Shown piece by piece: positions 8,030 to 16,149 of a stretch of 64,000 nucleotides of DNA. Numbering within the stretch: position 1 is the stretch's first letter; each line of letters begins with the position of its first letter. This DNA is from Pelomonas sp051857475. Its GTDB lineage: Bacteria; Pseudomonadota; Gammaproteobacteria; Burkholderiales; Burkholderiaceae_C. The stretch covers positions 1,054,001 to 1,118,000 of the forward strand of contig NZ_JBPZGZ010000002.1 in assembly GCF_051857475.1 (NCBI RefSeq), given 5' to 3'. Made by a program: the position numbers and the translations under genes. Below the pieces are notes generated by a model. It saw only the letters and a program-made list of their open reading frames with translations, did no database searches and had not been told where the DNA came from.

Positions 8030-9528
8030 GTTTCGGCGGCCCGCTCCAGCTCCGGCCACCTCGCCAGCCTCTCATACAACGACGCCCGCGAAATCTGCAG
8101 CAACCGCGCGGCCGCCATGCGATTGCCGCCCGTCGCCTGCAGCGCGCGGGCAATCGCGTCGCGCTCCAGCGCTTCGATCAGCTCGGGCAGCGGCGCCACG
8201 GCCTGTGCCGTCGTGACGGCGGGTGCGACCGGTTGAGATGCCGGCGCGGCAGCGACTGCCGTCGCCATCGGCGCCACCGCTCCGCCCTGGAAATGCGCGG
8301 CCGTCAGCTGCATGTCGTCGCTCATCAGGCTGACCTGCTCCAGCGTGTTACGCAGCTCGCGGATATTGCCGGGCCAGGCCTGCTGCATCAGCCATTCGAT
8401 GGCGTCGGGGCTGAGCAGCTTCTGCGGCATGCCGCTGCGGCGAGCGATGTCTTCGCCCAGGGCCTCGGCCAGGGCCTCGATGTCGTCCAGGCGCTCGCGC
8501 AGGGCCGGCACGCGGATGGGCAGCACGTTGAGGCGGTAGTAGAGGTCGGCGCGGAACTGCCCGGCGGCGACCATGGCGGCCAGGTCGCGGCTGGTGGCGG
8601 CAATCACGCGCACGTCCACGCGCATGACGGTGTTGCTGCCCAGCGGCTCCACCTCCTGCTCCTGCAGCACGCGCAGCAGCTTGCTTTGCAGCGCCAGCGG
8701 CATGTCGCCGATCTCGTCCAGGAACAGCGTGCCGCCGTCGGCCAGCTTGAACTTGCCGTCGCGGCCCTTGCGGTCGGCGCCGGTGTAGGCGCCGGGGGCG
8801 ACGCCGAAGAACTCGGCCTCCAGCAAGGTCTCGGGCACGGCGGCGATGTTGACGCCCACCAGTGGCCGGTGGGCGCGGCGCGAGGCCGAGTGGATGGCGT
8901 GGGCCATCAGCTCCTTGCCGGTGCCGGTCTCGCCGAGCAGCAGCACGGTGGAGTCGGTCTGGGCCACGCGGCGGGCCTGGCGCTTCACTTCCAGCGCCGC
9001 TGGGCTGGCGCCGATGAAGCTGGCGATCGTGTACTTGGGCCGGCGCTGGGCGGCGAGCTGGCGGCGCGTGTCCTCCAGCTCCTGCTGCAGCCGCGCAAAC
9101 TTCTGGATCAGCGGCTGCATGGTTGTCTCGGGGTGGTCGAGAAGCACGAGTCCGAGCGCTCCGATCACTTCGCCGTCGTCGTTGCGCAGCGGCAGCCGGC
9201 TGACCAGGAAGGTGCCGGCCTTGTTGGTCAGCAGGTCGACGAGGACGGGCTTGCCGTTCTCCAGCACCTGCAGCATCTGCGTGTTGGGGACGACGTCCTC
9301 CACCCGCTTGCCGACGAACTCGTGCTCGTCGTTGAAGCCCAGGGCCGGCAGGAAGCGCTTGTAGCCCTCGCTGATCCAGACGACGCGGTGGTTGCGGTCG
9401 ATGACCATCATCCCTTCCGTCGACCGCGCCAGCACGTCGAACATGGACCGCGCGGCCAGGCGCAGCAGCCCGTTGACATCCTGGGGGATGCCGGCGGGCG
9501 CGGGTGTCTGGTTTTTGGACAGGGGCAT
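8026..9528 (-). CDS. sigma-54-dependent transcriptional activator, PAS-AAA-Fis
   Basis: 500-residue enhancer-binding protein. An N-terminal PAS-like sensor (about residues 25-135, MVIDRNHRVVWISEGYKRF) precedes the AAA+ domain: Walker A GETGTGKE at 199-206, Walker B GTLFLDEIGD at 266-275, and a sigma-54 contact loop reading GAYTGA (246-251) in place of GAFTGA. The tail has a Fis-type helix-turn-helix (GGNRMAAARLLQISRASLYERL). There is no phosphoreceiver domain, so it probably senses a ligand or redox state through PAS. The nearest target is the liv/depolymerase operon, which has a matching promoter and repeats. The TonB receptor, also with a sigma-54-type promoter, is a second candidate. Confidence 0.92.
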   Translation of the reverse strand: MPLSKNQTPAPAGIPQDVNGLLRLAARSMFDVLARSTEGMMVIDRNHRVVWISEGYKRFLPALGFNDEHEFVGKRVEDVVPNTQMLQVLENGKPVLVDLLTNKAGTFLVSRLPLRNDDGEVIGALGLVLLDHPETTMQPLIQKFARLQQELEDTRRQLAAQRRPKYTIASFIGASPAALEVKRQARRVAQTDSTVLLLGETGTGKELMAHAIHSASRRAHRPLVGVNIAAVPETLLEAEFFGVAPGAYTGADRKGRDGKFKLADGGTLFLDEIGDMPLALQSKLLRVLQEQEVEPLGSNTVMRVDVRVIAATSRDLAAMVAAGQFRADLYYRLNVLPIRVPALRERLDDIEALAEALGEDIARRSGMPQKLLSPDAIEWLMQQAWPGNIRELRNTLEQVSLMSDDMQLTAAHFQGGAVAPMATAVAAAPASQPVAPAVTTAQAVAPLPELIEALERDAIARALQATGGNRMAAARLLQISRASLYERLARWPELERAAET

Positions 9529-9618
9529 GACGGCGGGAATGTAGCGCGGCGGGCGGTGGGCGCCACTTGGCGTATTGATGCTGGTGCTCGGTACTTCGGG
9601 CGGGTGGCGAGTGTGGCG

Positions 9619-9883
9619 CCGGGAGTCCGCCCCGGCAGGGCGGGTAACTTTTCTCTGACGCGCCAGAGAAAAGTCACCAAAAGAGGAGCGCTAACGCAAT
9701 CCGCACTCGAGTGGTGTCTTGCGCTCGCGATGCTCGGAACTGGGCCATGCCCACACGCGACCCGCTGCGCTCTCGCTGCTGTCCCTGTGACGACCATCAC
9801 TGATCGCCGCTTCACCACCGTTAACGCCGGCTGCACGCCGGGCTCATCAGGAAATACCGAACAGCCGCGTCGCCCGAGCGACG
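9619..9883 (-). repeat. dispersed structured repeat, family A, copy 2 (inverted)
   Basis: Reverse-complement copy of the element at 2851-3117. Its long hairpin is ACTTTTCTCTG-acgcgc-CAGAGAAAAGT at 9647-9674, with the same stem as copy 1. Its head hairpin CGTCGC-CCGA-GCGACG (9868-9883) is shared with copy 3. The two copies are thus arranged head to head around a common palindrome. Similarity to the other copies is clear in the GCTGCACGCCGGGCTC and GCACTCGAGTG blocks. Confidence 0.85.
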
Positions 9884-10138
9884 CTGCATTTGGCATTTCT
9901 CGTGAGCCCGGCGTGCAGCCGCGCGTTCATCGGACTGGTGGTTCGATCTTTGGTGCTGGTGATAGGGTCAGCAGCGAGAGCGAAGCGGGTCGCTTCTTGC
10001 CGCTACGCCAGCGGGTGTTTTCGCGCGCCGTTCATGGCGTTCTGGTGCTCGTGTGCGGTTCAGGGCCTCTTCTTTGGTGACTTTCTTCTGGCCCCGCAGA
10101 AGAAAGTTACCCGGCCGCCGGGACGGACTCCCGGCAAT
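9868..10138 (+). repeat. dispersed structured repeat, family A, copy 3
   Basis: Direct copy, head to head with copy 2. It keeps the head hairpin (9868-9883) and the GAGCCCGGCGTGCAGCCGCG block. The long hairpin is ACTTTCTTCTG-gccccg-CAGAAGAAAGT at 10080-10107. Both arms differ from copies 1 and 2 at matching positions, so pairing is preserved by compensatory change. The part between about 10000 and 10060 has diverged. It ends near the 3' end of the TonB receptor gene. Confidence 0.85.
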
Positions 10139-10185
10139 GCATCGAGTAACCACACTCTCCGAGAAGGCAACCCACTAACCCAACG

Positions 10186-12375
10186 TCAGAACTTGAAGGT
10201 GCCGCCAATCGTGAACGTCCGCGGCGGGCCGTAGAAGGCGTCCAGCACGCCCAGGGCGGCGATGTTGTAGCCGTCGGTCTTGTAGGCCTTGTTGGTCAGG
10301 TTGTTGCCCTGCAGGAAGAAGCTCAGCTTGGCATCCTTCTCCCAGATCAAGCCGGCGTTGACCAGGGTGTAGGCGTCCTGGGCCAGGGCCTCGGACAGGT
10401 CGGTGGTCGGGTAGACCTTGCTGCGGTGGCTGACGCCCAGGCGCGAGCGCAGCGTTCCGATGCCGAGCTTGGCGTTGTGTTCGACGTTCAGGCTGGCCTG
10501 GAACTTGGGCGTGTTGCTGAACTTCTTCTGGTCGGCCACGTTGACGCCGCGGTCGATGTACTCGTCGTACTTGGCGTTCAGCGTGGCCAGGTTGCCGCTC
10601 AGGCGCCAGGCCTGCGTCGGCATCCACAGGAACTCGAGTTCGGCGCCCTGCACCGTCGCCTTGCCGGCGTTGGTGAAGTCGCCGAAGAAGCCGGGCTGGC
10701 CGGTGGGCGTCGTGTAGCTGGTGAACACCGACAGCTGCACATTCTTGTACTTGTTGTGGAAGACGGCGGTGTTCAGCTCCAGCCGGCCGCCGTCCAGCAC
10801 CATCTTGGCGCCGAGCTCCAGCGAGTCGAGCTTCTCGTCCTCGAAGGGCCGGCCCGACGACGGGAAGGAGACGGTGTTGGCGCGGATGTTGTAGCCGCCG
10901 CTCTTGAAGCCGCGCGAGGCCGTCGTGTAGAGCTTGATCTCCTTGCTGGCCTTGTATTCGAGGGACAGGCGCGGCGAGGTGTTGGTGACCGAACGCTCCT
11001 TGTCGAAGTTGGCCGGCACGGCGATGGGCGTGCCGCTGAACTGGTCGTTGGCGAAGGCCTGGTTCAGCACGACGGCGCGCTTGTCCTCGCGGGTGTAGCG
11101 CAGGCCGGCGCTGACCGAGAACACCGGGCCGAGGCGCCAGCTCCAGTCGCCGAAGATGGCCTTGCCCTGGGTGAAGACTTGGCCGTTGGTGGTGCCGAAG
11201 CTCAGGTTGAAGAAGTTGTTGCGTACCGTGCCGCCGGCGCGTCCGTCGAAGTAGTACAGGCCCACGACGCCCGAGCTGTTGTCGCCTTCGTAGACGGCCT
11301 GGAGCTCGTGGCTCTGCGAGCTGTCGTGGTACTCGGCGCGCACATCGGCGATCTTGGCCGGCAGGCCGTCGAAGTCGATGGAGGTGTTGGTGTCCGACTC
11401 GCGATGCGCCAGGATGTACTTCAGGCTCCAGTCGCCGCTGGCGCCCCAGTTCAGCGTCAGCGACTCGCCCTCGCTCTTGGTGCCGTTGGCGTTGGGCATG
11501 CCGCTGGCGATGTCGTAGCGGTTGGTGCCGGGCGGCGTCTTGGCGGGGTCGAAGGCGTTGACGGCCAGACGCTGGAAGCCGCGCATGTGCGAGTTGTCCT
11601 GGGTGCGATCCACCGACACCTGGGCATTGAAGCTGGAGCCGGTCGGGAACCAGCCCATGGACAAGCGGCCGCTCATGGTCGACTGGTCGCTGACCGGCGT
11701 GCCGTCGGTCGTGTCCCTGCCGTAGCCCTCGCGGTTCAGGCTGGCGCCGGCCACACGGAAGCGGATCTGGCCATCGTTGACCGCCGTGCCGACGCCGGCC
11801 TTGGCCGTCACCTGGCCGTAGTTGCCGATGGCCAGCGTCACCTGCCCCTCGGTCTGCGTGGGAAGCGGCTTGGACACGTATTTCACCGCGCCGCCGATGG
11901 TGTTCTTGCCGTACAGCGTGCCCTGCGGGCCGCGCAGCACTTCGACACGCTGCACGTCGTAGACATCCAGCAGCGCACCCTGCGGGCGAGCGATGTAGAC
12001 GTCGTCGAAATAGATGCCCACGCCCGGGTCCACGCCCCACAGCGGGTCGGCCTGGCCGACGCCGCGGATGAAGGTCGTGATCGTCGTGTTGCTACCGCGG
12101 GCGGCGTAGATGGTCAGGTTGGGCACCTGGCCCTGCAGGTCGCCGAGGTCCTTGATGGCGAGCTTGTCGAGTTGATCGGCGGTCAGCGCCGTCACGGCCA
12201 CGGGCACATCCTGCAGCGACTCCTCGCGCTTGCGTGCCGTGACCTTGACGACGTCCAGCGTCGTGATCGCGGGTTCGGCGGCGGTTTGCGCGGCAGCCGG
12301 CAGGGCGATCGTGGCACCGAGGGCGGCGAGGACGGCGAAATGCAGAGGCGAACGCGCAGGCTGGCGTCGGGTCAT
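10186..12375 (-). CDS. TonB-dependent outer-membrane receptor
   Basis: 729 residues. A signal peptide (MTRRQPARSPLHFAVLAALG to about PAAAQ) is followed by a mature start AAEPAITTLDVVKVTARKR. The plug domain contains the stretch LRGPQGTLYGKNTIGGAV. A beta-barrel ends in the classic aromatic terminus FTIGGTFKF. The ATG at 12375 has a good GGAGACAAGCC ribosome site; upstream in-frame starts lie beyond the promoter. It imports an unknown ligand across the outer membrane using TonB energy. The plug sequence resembles the large generic iron-complex/carbohydrate group, so iron is not assured. A sigma-54-type promoter in front is unusual for an iron receptor and argues for a carbon or nitrogen source. 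Confidence 0.92.
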   Translation of the reverse strand: MTRRQPARSPLHFAVLAALGATIALPAAAQTAAEPAITTLDVVKVTARKREESLQDVPVAVTALTADQLDKLAIKDLGDLQGQVPNLTIYAARGSNTTITTFIRGVGQADPLWGVDPGVGIYFDDVYIARPQGALLDVYDVQRVEVLRGPQGTLYGKNTIGGAVKYVSKPLPTQTEGQVTLAIGNYGQVTAKAGVGTAVNDGQIRFRVAGASLNREGYGRDTTDGTPVSDQSTMSGRLSMGWFPTGSSFNAQVSVDRTQDNSHMRGFQRLAVNAFDPAKTPPGTNRYDIASGMPNANGTKSEGESLTLNWGASGDWSLKYILAHRESDTNTSIDFDGLPAKIADVRAEYHDSSQSHELQAVYEGDNSSGVVGLYYFDGRAGGTVRNNFFNLSFGTTNGQVFTQGKAIFGDWSWRLGPVFSVSAGLRYTREDKRAVVLNQAFANDQFSGTPIAVPANFDKERSVTNTSPRLSLEYKASKEIKLYTTASRGFKSGGYNIRANTVSFPSSGRPFEDEKLDSLELGAKMVLDGGRLELNTAVFHNKYKNVQLSVFTSYTTPTGQPGFFGDFTNAGKATVQGAELEFLWMPTQAWRLSGNLATLNAKYDEYIDRGVNVADQKKFSNTPKFQASLNVEHNAKLGIGTLRSRLGVSHRSKVYPTTDLSEALAQDAYTLVNAGLIWEKDAKLSFFLQGNNLTNKAYKTDGYNIAALGVLDAFYGPPRTFTIGGTFKF

Positions 12376-12417
12376 GGCTTGTCTCCTGGTTGTTGTGTGC
12401 GGAACCAGGAGCCCAAG

Positions 12418-12433
12418 CGCAAGAGGCATGCCC
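12418..12433 (-). promoter_or_regulatory. sigma-54-type promoter of the TonB receptor
   Basis: On the minus strand GGCATG-CCTC-TTGC fits the -24/-12 consensus with GG (12432-12431) and GC (12420-12419) ten bases apart. The predicted start near 12407 gives a leader of about 32 bases. The match is good, with one departure (T for C at the fifth base of GGCACG). Confidence 0.6.
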
Positions 12434-12506
12434 GCGCCAATTCGGGGCGAGTTACAGGCAAACCCTTGCGAGCTAACCCGCGATTTGGGCGTCTGAAGAG
12501 GCGGCA

Positions 12507-12557
12507 CTGTCCGGATTCCAGTCATGGGCGCCGGCCACCGCTGTCCGGAAACCGGAC
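12507..12557. promoter_or_regulatory. palindromic activator site between TonB receptor and MBL hydrolase
   Basis: A perfect palindrome GTCCGG-AAA-CCGGAC lies at 12543-12557. A second half-site copy CTGTCCGGA is at 12507-12515, matching 12541-12549. They sit 75-125 bases upstream of the sigma-54-type element of the TonB receptor, a normal enhancer distance. They also lie just upstream of the divergent metallo-hydrolase gene, which may share them. Confidence 0.5.
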
Positions 12558-12634
12558 GACAACCCCTGGGGGCTGCAGGGCCGCGCGGGCGCCGCTATCC
12601 TGCGCCGCACCCCATCCACCCCCCGGAGACAACG

Positions 12635-13573
12635 ATGCTCAAACGCCTGCTTCCCGCTGCCCTCGCTCTTGGTTTCAGCGTCACGACGGCCCTCGCCGCC
12701 GGCCCGCAGCTCAAGGGCCAAGCGCCGGGCTGGTATCGCCTGCAGCTGGGCGATTTCGAGATCACCGCGCTGAACGACGGCACCCTGGACCTGCCCGTCG
12801 ACAAGCTGCTGCAGCAGCCCGCGCCCAACACGGTCAAGGCCCTGCAGCACGCCTACCTCGGCGTGCCGCTGGAGACCTCGGTCAACGCCTACCTGATCAA
12901 CACGGGCAGCAAGATCGTCCTCGTCGACACCGGCGCCTCCGGCCTGTTCGGCCCGACGCTGGGCCGCGTGCTGGCCAACCTGAAGGCCTCGGGCTACACG
13001 CCCGACCAGGTCGACGAGATCGTCATCACGCACATGCACGGCGACCACATCGGCGGCACCGGCGCCGACGGCAAGGCCAACTTCCCCAACGCCACGCTGC
13101 GTGTCGACAAGCGCGACGCCGATTTCTGGCTGGCGCCCGAACAGGTCGCCAAGGGCGACGGCGCCAAGGCCATCGCCGCCAATGTGAAGGCCTATGCCGA
13201 CGCTGGCCGCTTCAAACCCTTCGAGGGCAGTGCCGCAGGCGTCGAGATCGTGCCCGGCGTCAAGGCCTATCCAGCCTACGGCCACACGCCCGGCCACAGC
13301 AACTACGTCGCCGAGAGCAAGGGCCAGAAGATGATGTTCTGGGGCGACCTGATGCACGTCGCCGCGGTGCAGTTCCCCGAGCCGGCCGTGACCATGAGCT
13401 TCGATTCCGACCCCAAGGCCGCTGCCCCCGCGCGAGAGAAGGCCTATGCCGCCGCCGCCAAGGACGGCTACTACGTGGCCGTGACCCATGTGTCTTTCCC
13501 CGGCATCGGCAAGCTGCGCGTGGATGGCAAGGGCTACGACTGGCTGCCGGTCAATTACTCGGCCAATCGTTAA
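12635..13573 (+). CDS. periplasmic metallo-beta-lactamase-fold hydrolase
   Basis: 312 residues with a signal peptide (MLKRLLPAALALGFSVTTALA). The zinc motif THMHGDHIGG places His133, His135, Asp137 and His138. Later zinc ligands lie in GHTPGHS and in FWGDLMHVAAVQFPEP. The stretch after GHTPGHS resembles the methyl-parathion-hydrolase-like branch of the fold; lactonase or esterase activity is possible and cannot be told apart here. GGAGACAACG precedes the chosen ATG. It is divergent from the TonB receptor and shares its regulatory region, so the two may act on one compound. Confidence 0.88.
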   Translation: MLKRLLPAALALGFSVTTALAAGPQLKGQAPGWYRLQLGDFEITALNDGTLDLPVDKLLQQPAPNTVKALQHAYLGVPLETSVNAYLINTGSKIVLVDTGASGLFGPTLGRVLANLKASGYTPDQVDEIVITHMHGDHIGGTGADGKANFPNATLRVDKRDADFWLAPEQVAKGDGAKAIAANVKAYADAGRFKPFEGSAAGVEIVPGVKAYPAYGHTPGHSNYVAESKGQKMMFWGDLMHVAAVQFPEPAVTMSFDSDPKAAAPAREKAYAAAAKDGYYVAVTHVSFPGIGKLRVDGKGYDWLPVNYSANR

Positions 13574-13574
13574 G

Positions 13575-13693
13575 CCCCTCGCCCAAGGAATACCTTGGCC
13601 GGTCCCCCGAGGGGGACGGCGATGCAAGCGGCATCGGGCCGCTTGCACATCGCCAACGCGGGCCGGCTAGGGAGCGGCCCGGCGCTCGGCCCG
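13575..13693 (+). repeat. structured intergenic repeat, family B, copy 1
   Basis: About 120 bases, also found at 51295-51430 and 54477-54594. An outer stem CCCCTCG...CGAGGGG encloses the hairpin CCAAGG-AATA-CCTTGG. A second hairpin follows (CAAGCGG...CCGCTTG inside GATG...CATC), then a G/C-rich tail ending GGGAGCGGCCCGGCGCTCGG. Stem sequences vary between copies while pairing is kept. It begins two bases after the hydrolase stop and ends just before the convergent cyclase gene. Confidence 0.85.
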
Positions 13694-13705
13694 AAAAGCA
13701 ATTGC

Positions 13706-14842
13706 TCAGCCGGCCGAGACGCGGTCGCGGCCGGCGCGCTTGGCCGCGTAGAGGGCGGCGTCGGCGCGCGCCAGCAGGCCAGCCGCGTCGTCACCCTTGC
13801 GCCAGCTGGCCACGCCGATGGACACCGTGACTGCAACGCCGGGCACCAGCGGTGCACCGGCCACGGCCAGGCGCAGGCGCTCGGCGGTGTCCAGCGCCAG
13901 TGCGGCTGACGTGCCGGCCAGCACAACGGCGAATTCCTCACCACCGTAGCGCGAGCAGACGTCCGAGCGCCGCAGCTGGGCCTGCACGCGCTGGGCGAAG
14001 GCGCGCAGCACCGCATCACCCACCGCATGGCCGTGGGTGTCGTTGACGGTCTTGAAGTGATCCAGGTCCAGCATCAGCACGGCGAAGGGTCGGCCCTCGC
14101 GCTCGGCCATCGACAGCTGGGCGGCCAGGGTCTGGTCCAGCGAACGGCGGTTGGGCATGCCGGTCAGCGCGTCGGTCGCGGCCTGCTCGGCCATGGCGGC
14201 CAGCGCTTCGCCCAGCTGCGCGGCCAGCGCGGCATTGGCAAGTTGCAGGCGTATGCCTTCGACGACGCGGGCGCCGATGCCGTGCAGATAGAAGCACAGC
14301 AGCCCGAGCAGCAGGGCCAGGCCCAGGGCGGCCATGTCGATCAGCGCGGGCGTGGGCACGCGCAGCAGGGCCGTCAGCACCGCCAGCCACAGCCCGCCGC
14401 ATTGCGCAAAGTAGACCGGGATGCGGGTGATGTAGACCGGCGCGTTGACGGCCGACACGCCGCACAGGATGGCCGCCAGCGAGGCATTGAGGATGGCGTT
14501 GGCCCCCATCAGCAGCGGCGCCATGGCGCCCCAGCAGGCACCGTCGATGACGGCCACGGCCAGCAGCAGCAGGTGGTGGCGTTTGACGTCGGTGCCCTGG
14601 CGCAGGATGCGCAACAGCAGCACATGGCCCGTCACCCATCCCGCCAGTGCGAGGCCCAGCCAGGCCAGCAGGGCGGGCTGCGAGACCTGACCCCAGCACA
14701 CCCACACCACCAGCCCCCAGCCCAGCGGTGTTGTGAGCAGCGTGCGGCGCAGCGTCGCCACGCATTGCGCGAACGCGATGCGCTGCACTTCGGTGTCGTC
14801 GGGCTCGGCAGCTGAGGCGGAAGGCGGCGGCGATGCGCTCAT
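13706..14842 (-). CDS. diguanylate cyclase with N-terminal membrane domain
   Basis: 378 residues. Five or six hydrophobic segments (about residues 38-190) form a membrane sensor. They are followed by a GGDEF domain with active-site GGEEF at 300-304 in the sequence RYGGEEF, and LDLDHFKTVNDTHGH before it. The inhibitory I-site RRSD at 291-294 is intact. It should make cyclic di-GMP from two GTP and be feedback-inhibited. It is the last gene before the family B repeat on the convergent side and is followed upstream by an AI-2E-family gene on the same strand. Confidence 0.92.
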   Translation of the reverse strand: MSASPPPSASAAEPDDTEVQRIAFAQCVATLRRTLLTTPLGWGLVVWVCWGQVSQPALLAWLGLALAGWVTGHVLLLRILRQGTDVKRHHLLLLAVAVIDGACWGAMAPLLMGANAILNASLAAILCGVSAVNAPVYITRIPVYFAQCGGLWLAVLTALLRVPTPALIDMAALGLALLLGLLCFYLHGIGARVVEGIRLQLANAALAAQLGEALAAMAEQAATDALTGMPNRRSLDQTLAAQLSMAEREGRPFAVLMLDLDHFKTVNDTHGHAVGDAVLRAFAQRVQAQLRRSDVCSRYGGEEFAVVLAGTSAALALDTAERLRLAVAGAPLVPGVAVTVSIGVASWRKGDDAAGLLARADAALYAAKRAGRDRVSAG

Positions 14843-14864
14843 GAGCCTCGAGTATCAGCCGGGA

Positions 14865-16022
14865 TCAAGCCCCCAGCAGCTCACCGACGGGCTGCAAGCC
14901 CTCCACCCGGTCGCACACCGCCTTGGTGCTGGCCAGGATGGGCACGCCCAGCAGCAGTCCCCACAGTCCCCACAGCCAGCCGAAGGCCAGCACGCCGATG
15001 AAGACGGCGACCGGGTTCATGCGGCTGCTTCGGCTGCTCAGGTAAGGCATCAGCAGATTGCCCGACAGCGTGTGTACGCCCAGGGCAATGCCTGACACCA
15101 GCATGGCCATGTCGACGCTGCCGAACTGCACGAAGCTCATCAGCCCCGAACTGGTCGTCAGCAGGGCCGCGCCGATGTAGGGAATGAAGTCCCCGACGAA
15201 GGCGACCACGCCCCAGACCGCGGCGTGTTCCACGCCCACGGCCATGAAGGCCAGCCAGATGGTCAGGCCCACCATCGCGCTGGTGAAGGCCTGCACCATC
15301 AGATAGCGCTGGATCTGAGCGCCGATCTCGTCCAGGGTCTGGACCGTCAGGCGGCGCTTGGCAAAGGTCGGGCCGGCGAGGTGCACCAGCTTGCGCCGGA
15401 AGGTGTCGCCCGCCGACAGCAGGAAGAAGGCGATGAAGACCACCACGGTTGCCGCACCTGCCATGGCCAGCAGACCGACCGTGCCGGTCCAGAGATAGTC
15501 GTGCAGGTTGAAGCGCGGCCTCTCGACGACGACGCGGGTGATACCGCGCGAACTGGCGCTTGCCGGCGCCGGCGCGCTGGACTCGGCCGCCTGCTCCAGT
15601 TGCGTGGCGGCCTTCTGCACCTGGTCCAGCGCACTGCTGGCGCCGGGCCGGCGCGCCGCCAGGGCGGACTTGACCTTCTCTGCCGCGACCGGCAGCGATT
15701 CCAGCAGCTTGCTGGCGTCGTCGGACAGTGCATAGCCCGTCCAGCCCACGCCGCCCACCAGACCGAGCAGCAGCAGGGCCGAGGCCAGGGCGCGCGGCAG
15801 GCGCAGCTTCTGCAGCCGGTCGACCAGCGGATTCAGCGCATAGCTCAGCATCACGCCGAGCAGCACCGGCACGAAGAAGGCACCGGCCACATGCAGGGCG
15901 AACAGCACGGCCACCAGCGCCAGCAGTGCCAGCGACATGCTGCGCACGTCCACCGGCATGTGCAGGCGCAGCGGCTCGCCGGCGGGCAATGTCGTTTCAA
16001 TGAGGGGCGGCTGGGTGCTCAT
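14865..16022 (-). CDS. AI-2E family (PerM/TqsA-like) transporter
   Basis: 385 residues, inner membrane. It has the family layout: two N-terminal helices ending GVMLSYALNPLVDRLQ, a soluble stretch (about 105-175), then FIAFFLLSAGDTFRRKL and the C-terminal block VPILASTKAVCDRVEGL. The insert rich in alanine and serine at about 140-165 is longer than usual. Members export signals or ions, and most have no proven substrate. Divergent from the YihY gene. Confidence 0.9.
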   Translation of the reverse strand: MSTQPPLIETTLPAGEPLRLHMPVDVRSMSLALLALVAVLFALHVAGAFFVPVLLGVMLSYALNPLVDRLQKLRLPRALASALLLLGLVGGVGWTGYALSDDASKLLESLPVAAEKVKSALAARRPGASSALDQVQKAATQLEQAAESSAPAPASASSRGITRVVVERPRFNLHDYLWTGTVGLLAMAGAATVVVFIAFFLLSAGDTFRRKLVHLAGPTFAKRRLTVQTLDEIGAQIQRYLMVQAFTSAMVGLTIWLAFMAVGVEHAAVWGVVAFVGDFIPYIGAALLTTSSGLMSFVQFGSVDMAMLVSGIALGVHTLSGNLLMPYLSSRSSRMNPVAVFIGVLAFGWLWGLWGLLLGVPILASTKAVCDRVEGLQPVGELLGA

Positions 16023-16149
16023 GGCGCCACAGCGTACGCGCTGTTACACCCACTGGGGCGGACGCATCAGCGCGTCGAGGCGCCGTCCGACATGGGCGCG
16101 TTGTGGCCGCCGACAAGCCGCGACGCCGGCTCGGGCCGACCCTCACGGC

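Larger units (their letters stand above)
9529..10185. other. gene-free gap filled by two repeats
   Basis: No credible gene lies in these 657 bases between the sigma-54 activator and the TonB receptor. The gap is almost entirely two head-to-head family A repeats (9619-9883 and 9868-10138). The remaining edges show nothing I can name. Open frames across it translate the repeat itself, including hairpin-derived strings such as LTRQRKVTK, and are rejected as genes. Confidence 0.75.

Noticed and set aside
9529..10185. Small proteins translated from the repeat region
   Set aside because: The frames cover the family A repeats and translate the hairpin in several frames, so they are repeat artefacts.
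10426..13830. 1134-residue open frame across the TonB receptor and into the MBL gene
   Set aside because: Antisense to a clear receptor and out of frame with the hydrolase; no recognisable domain.
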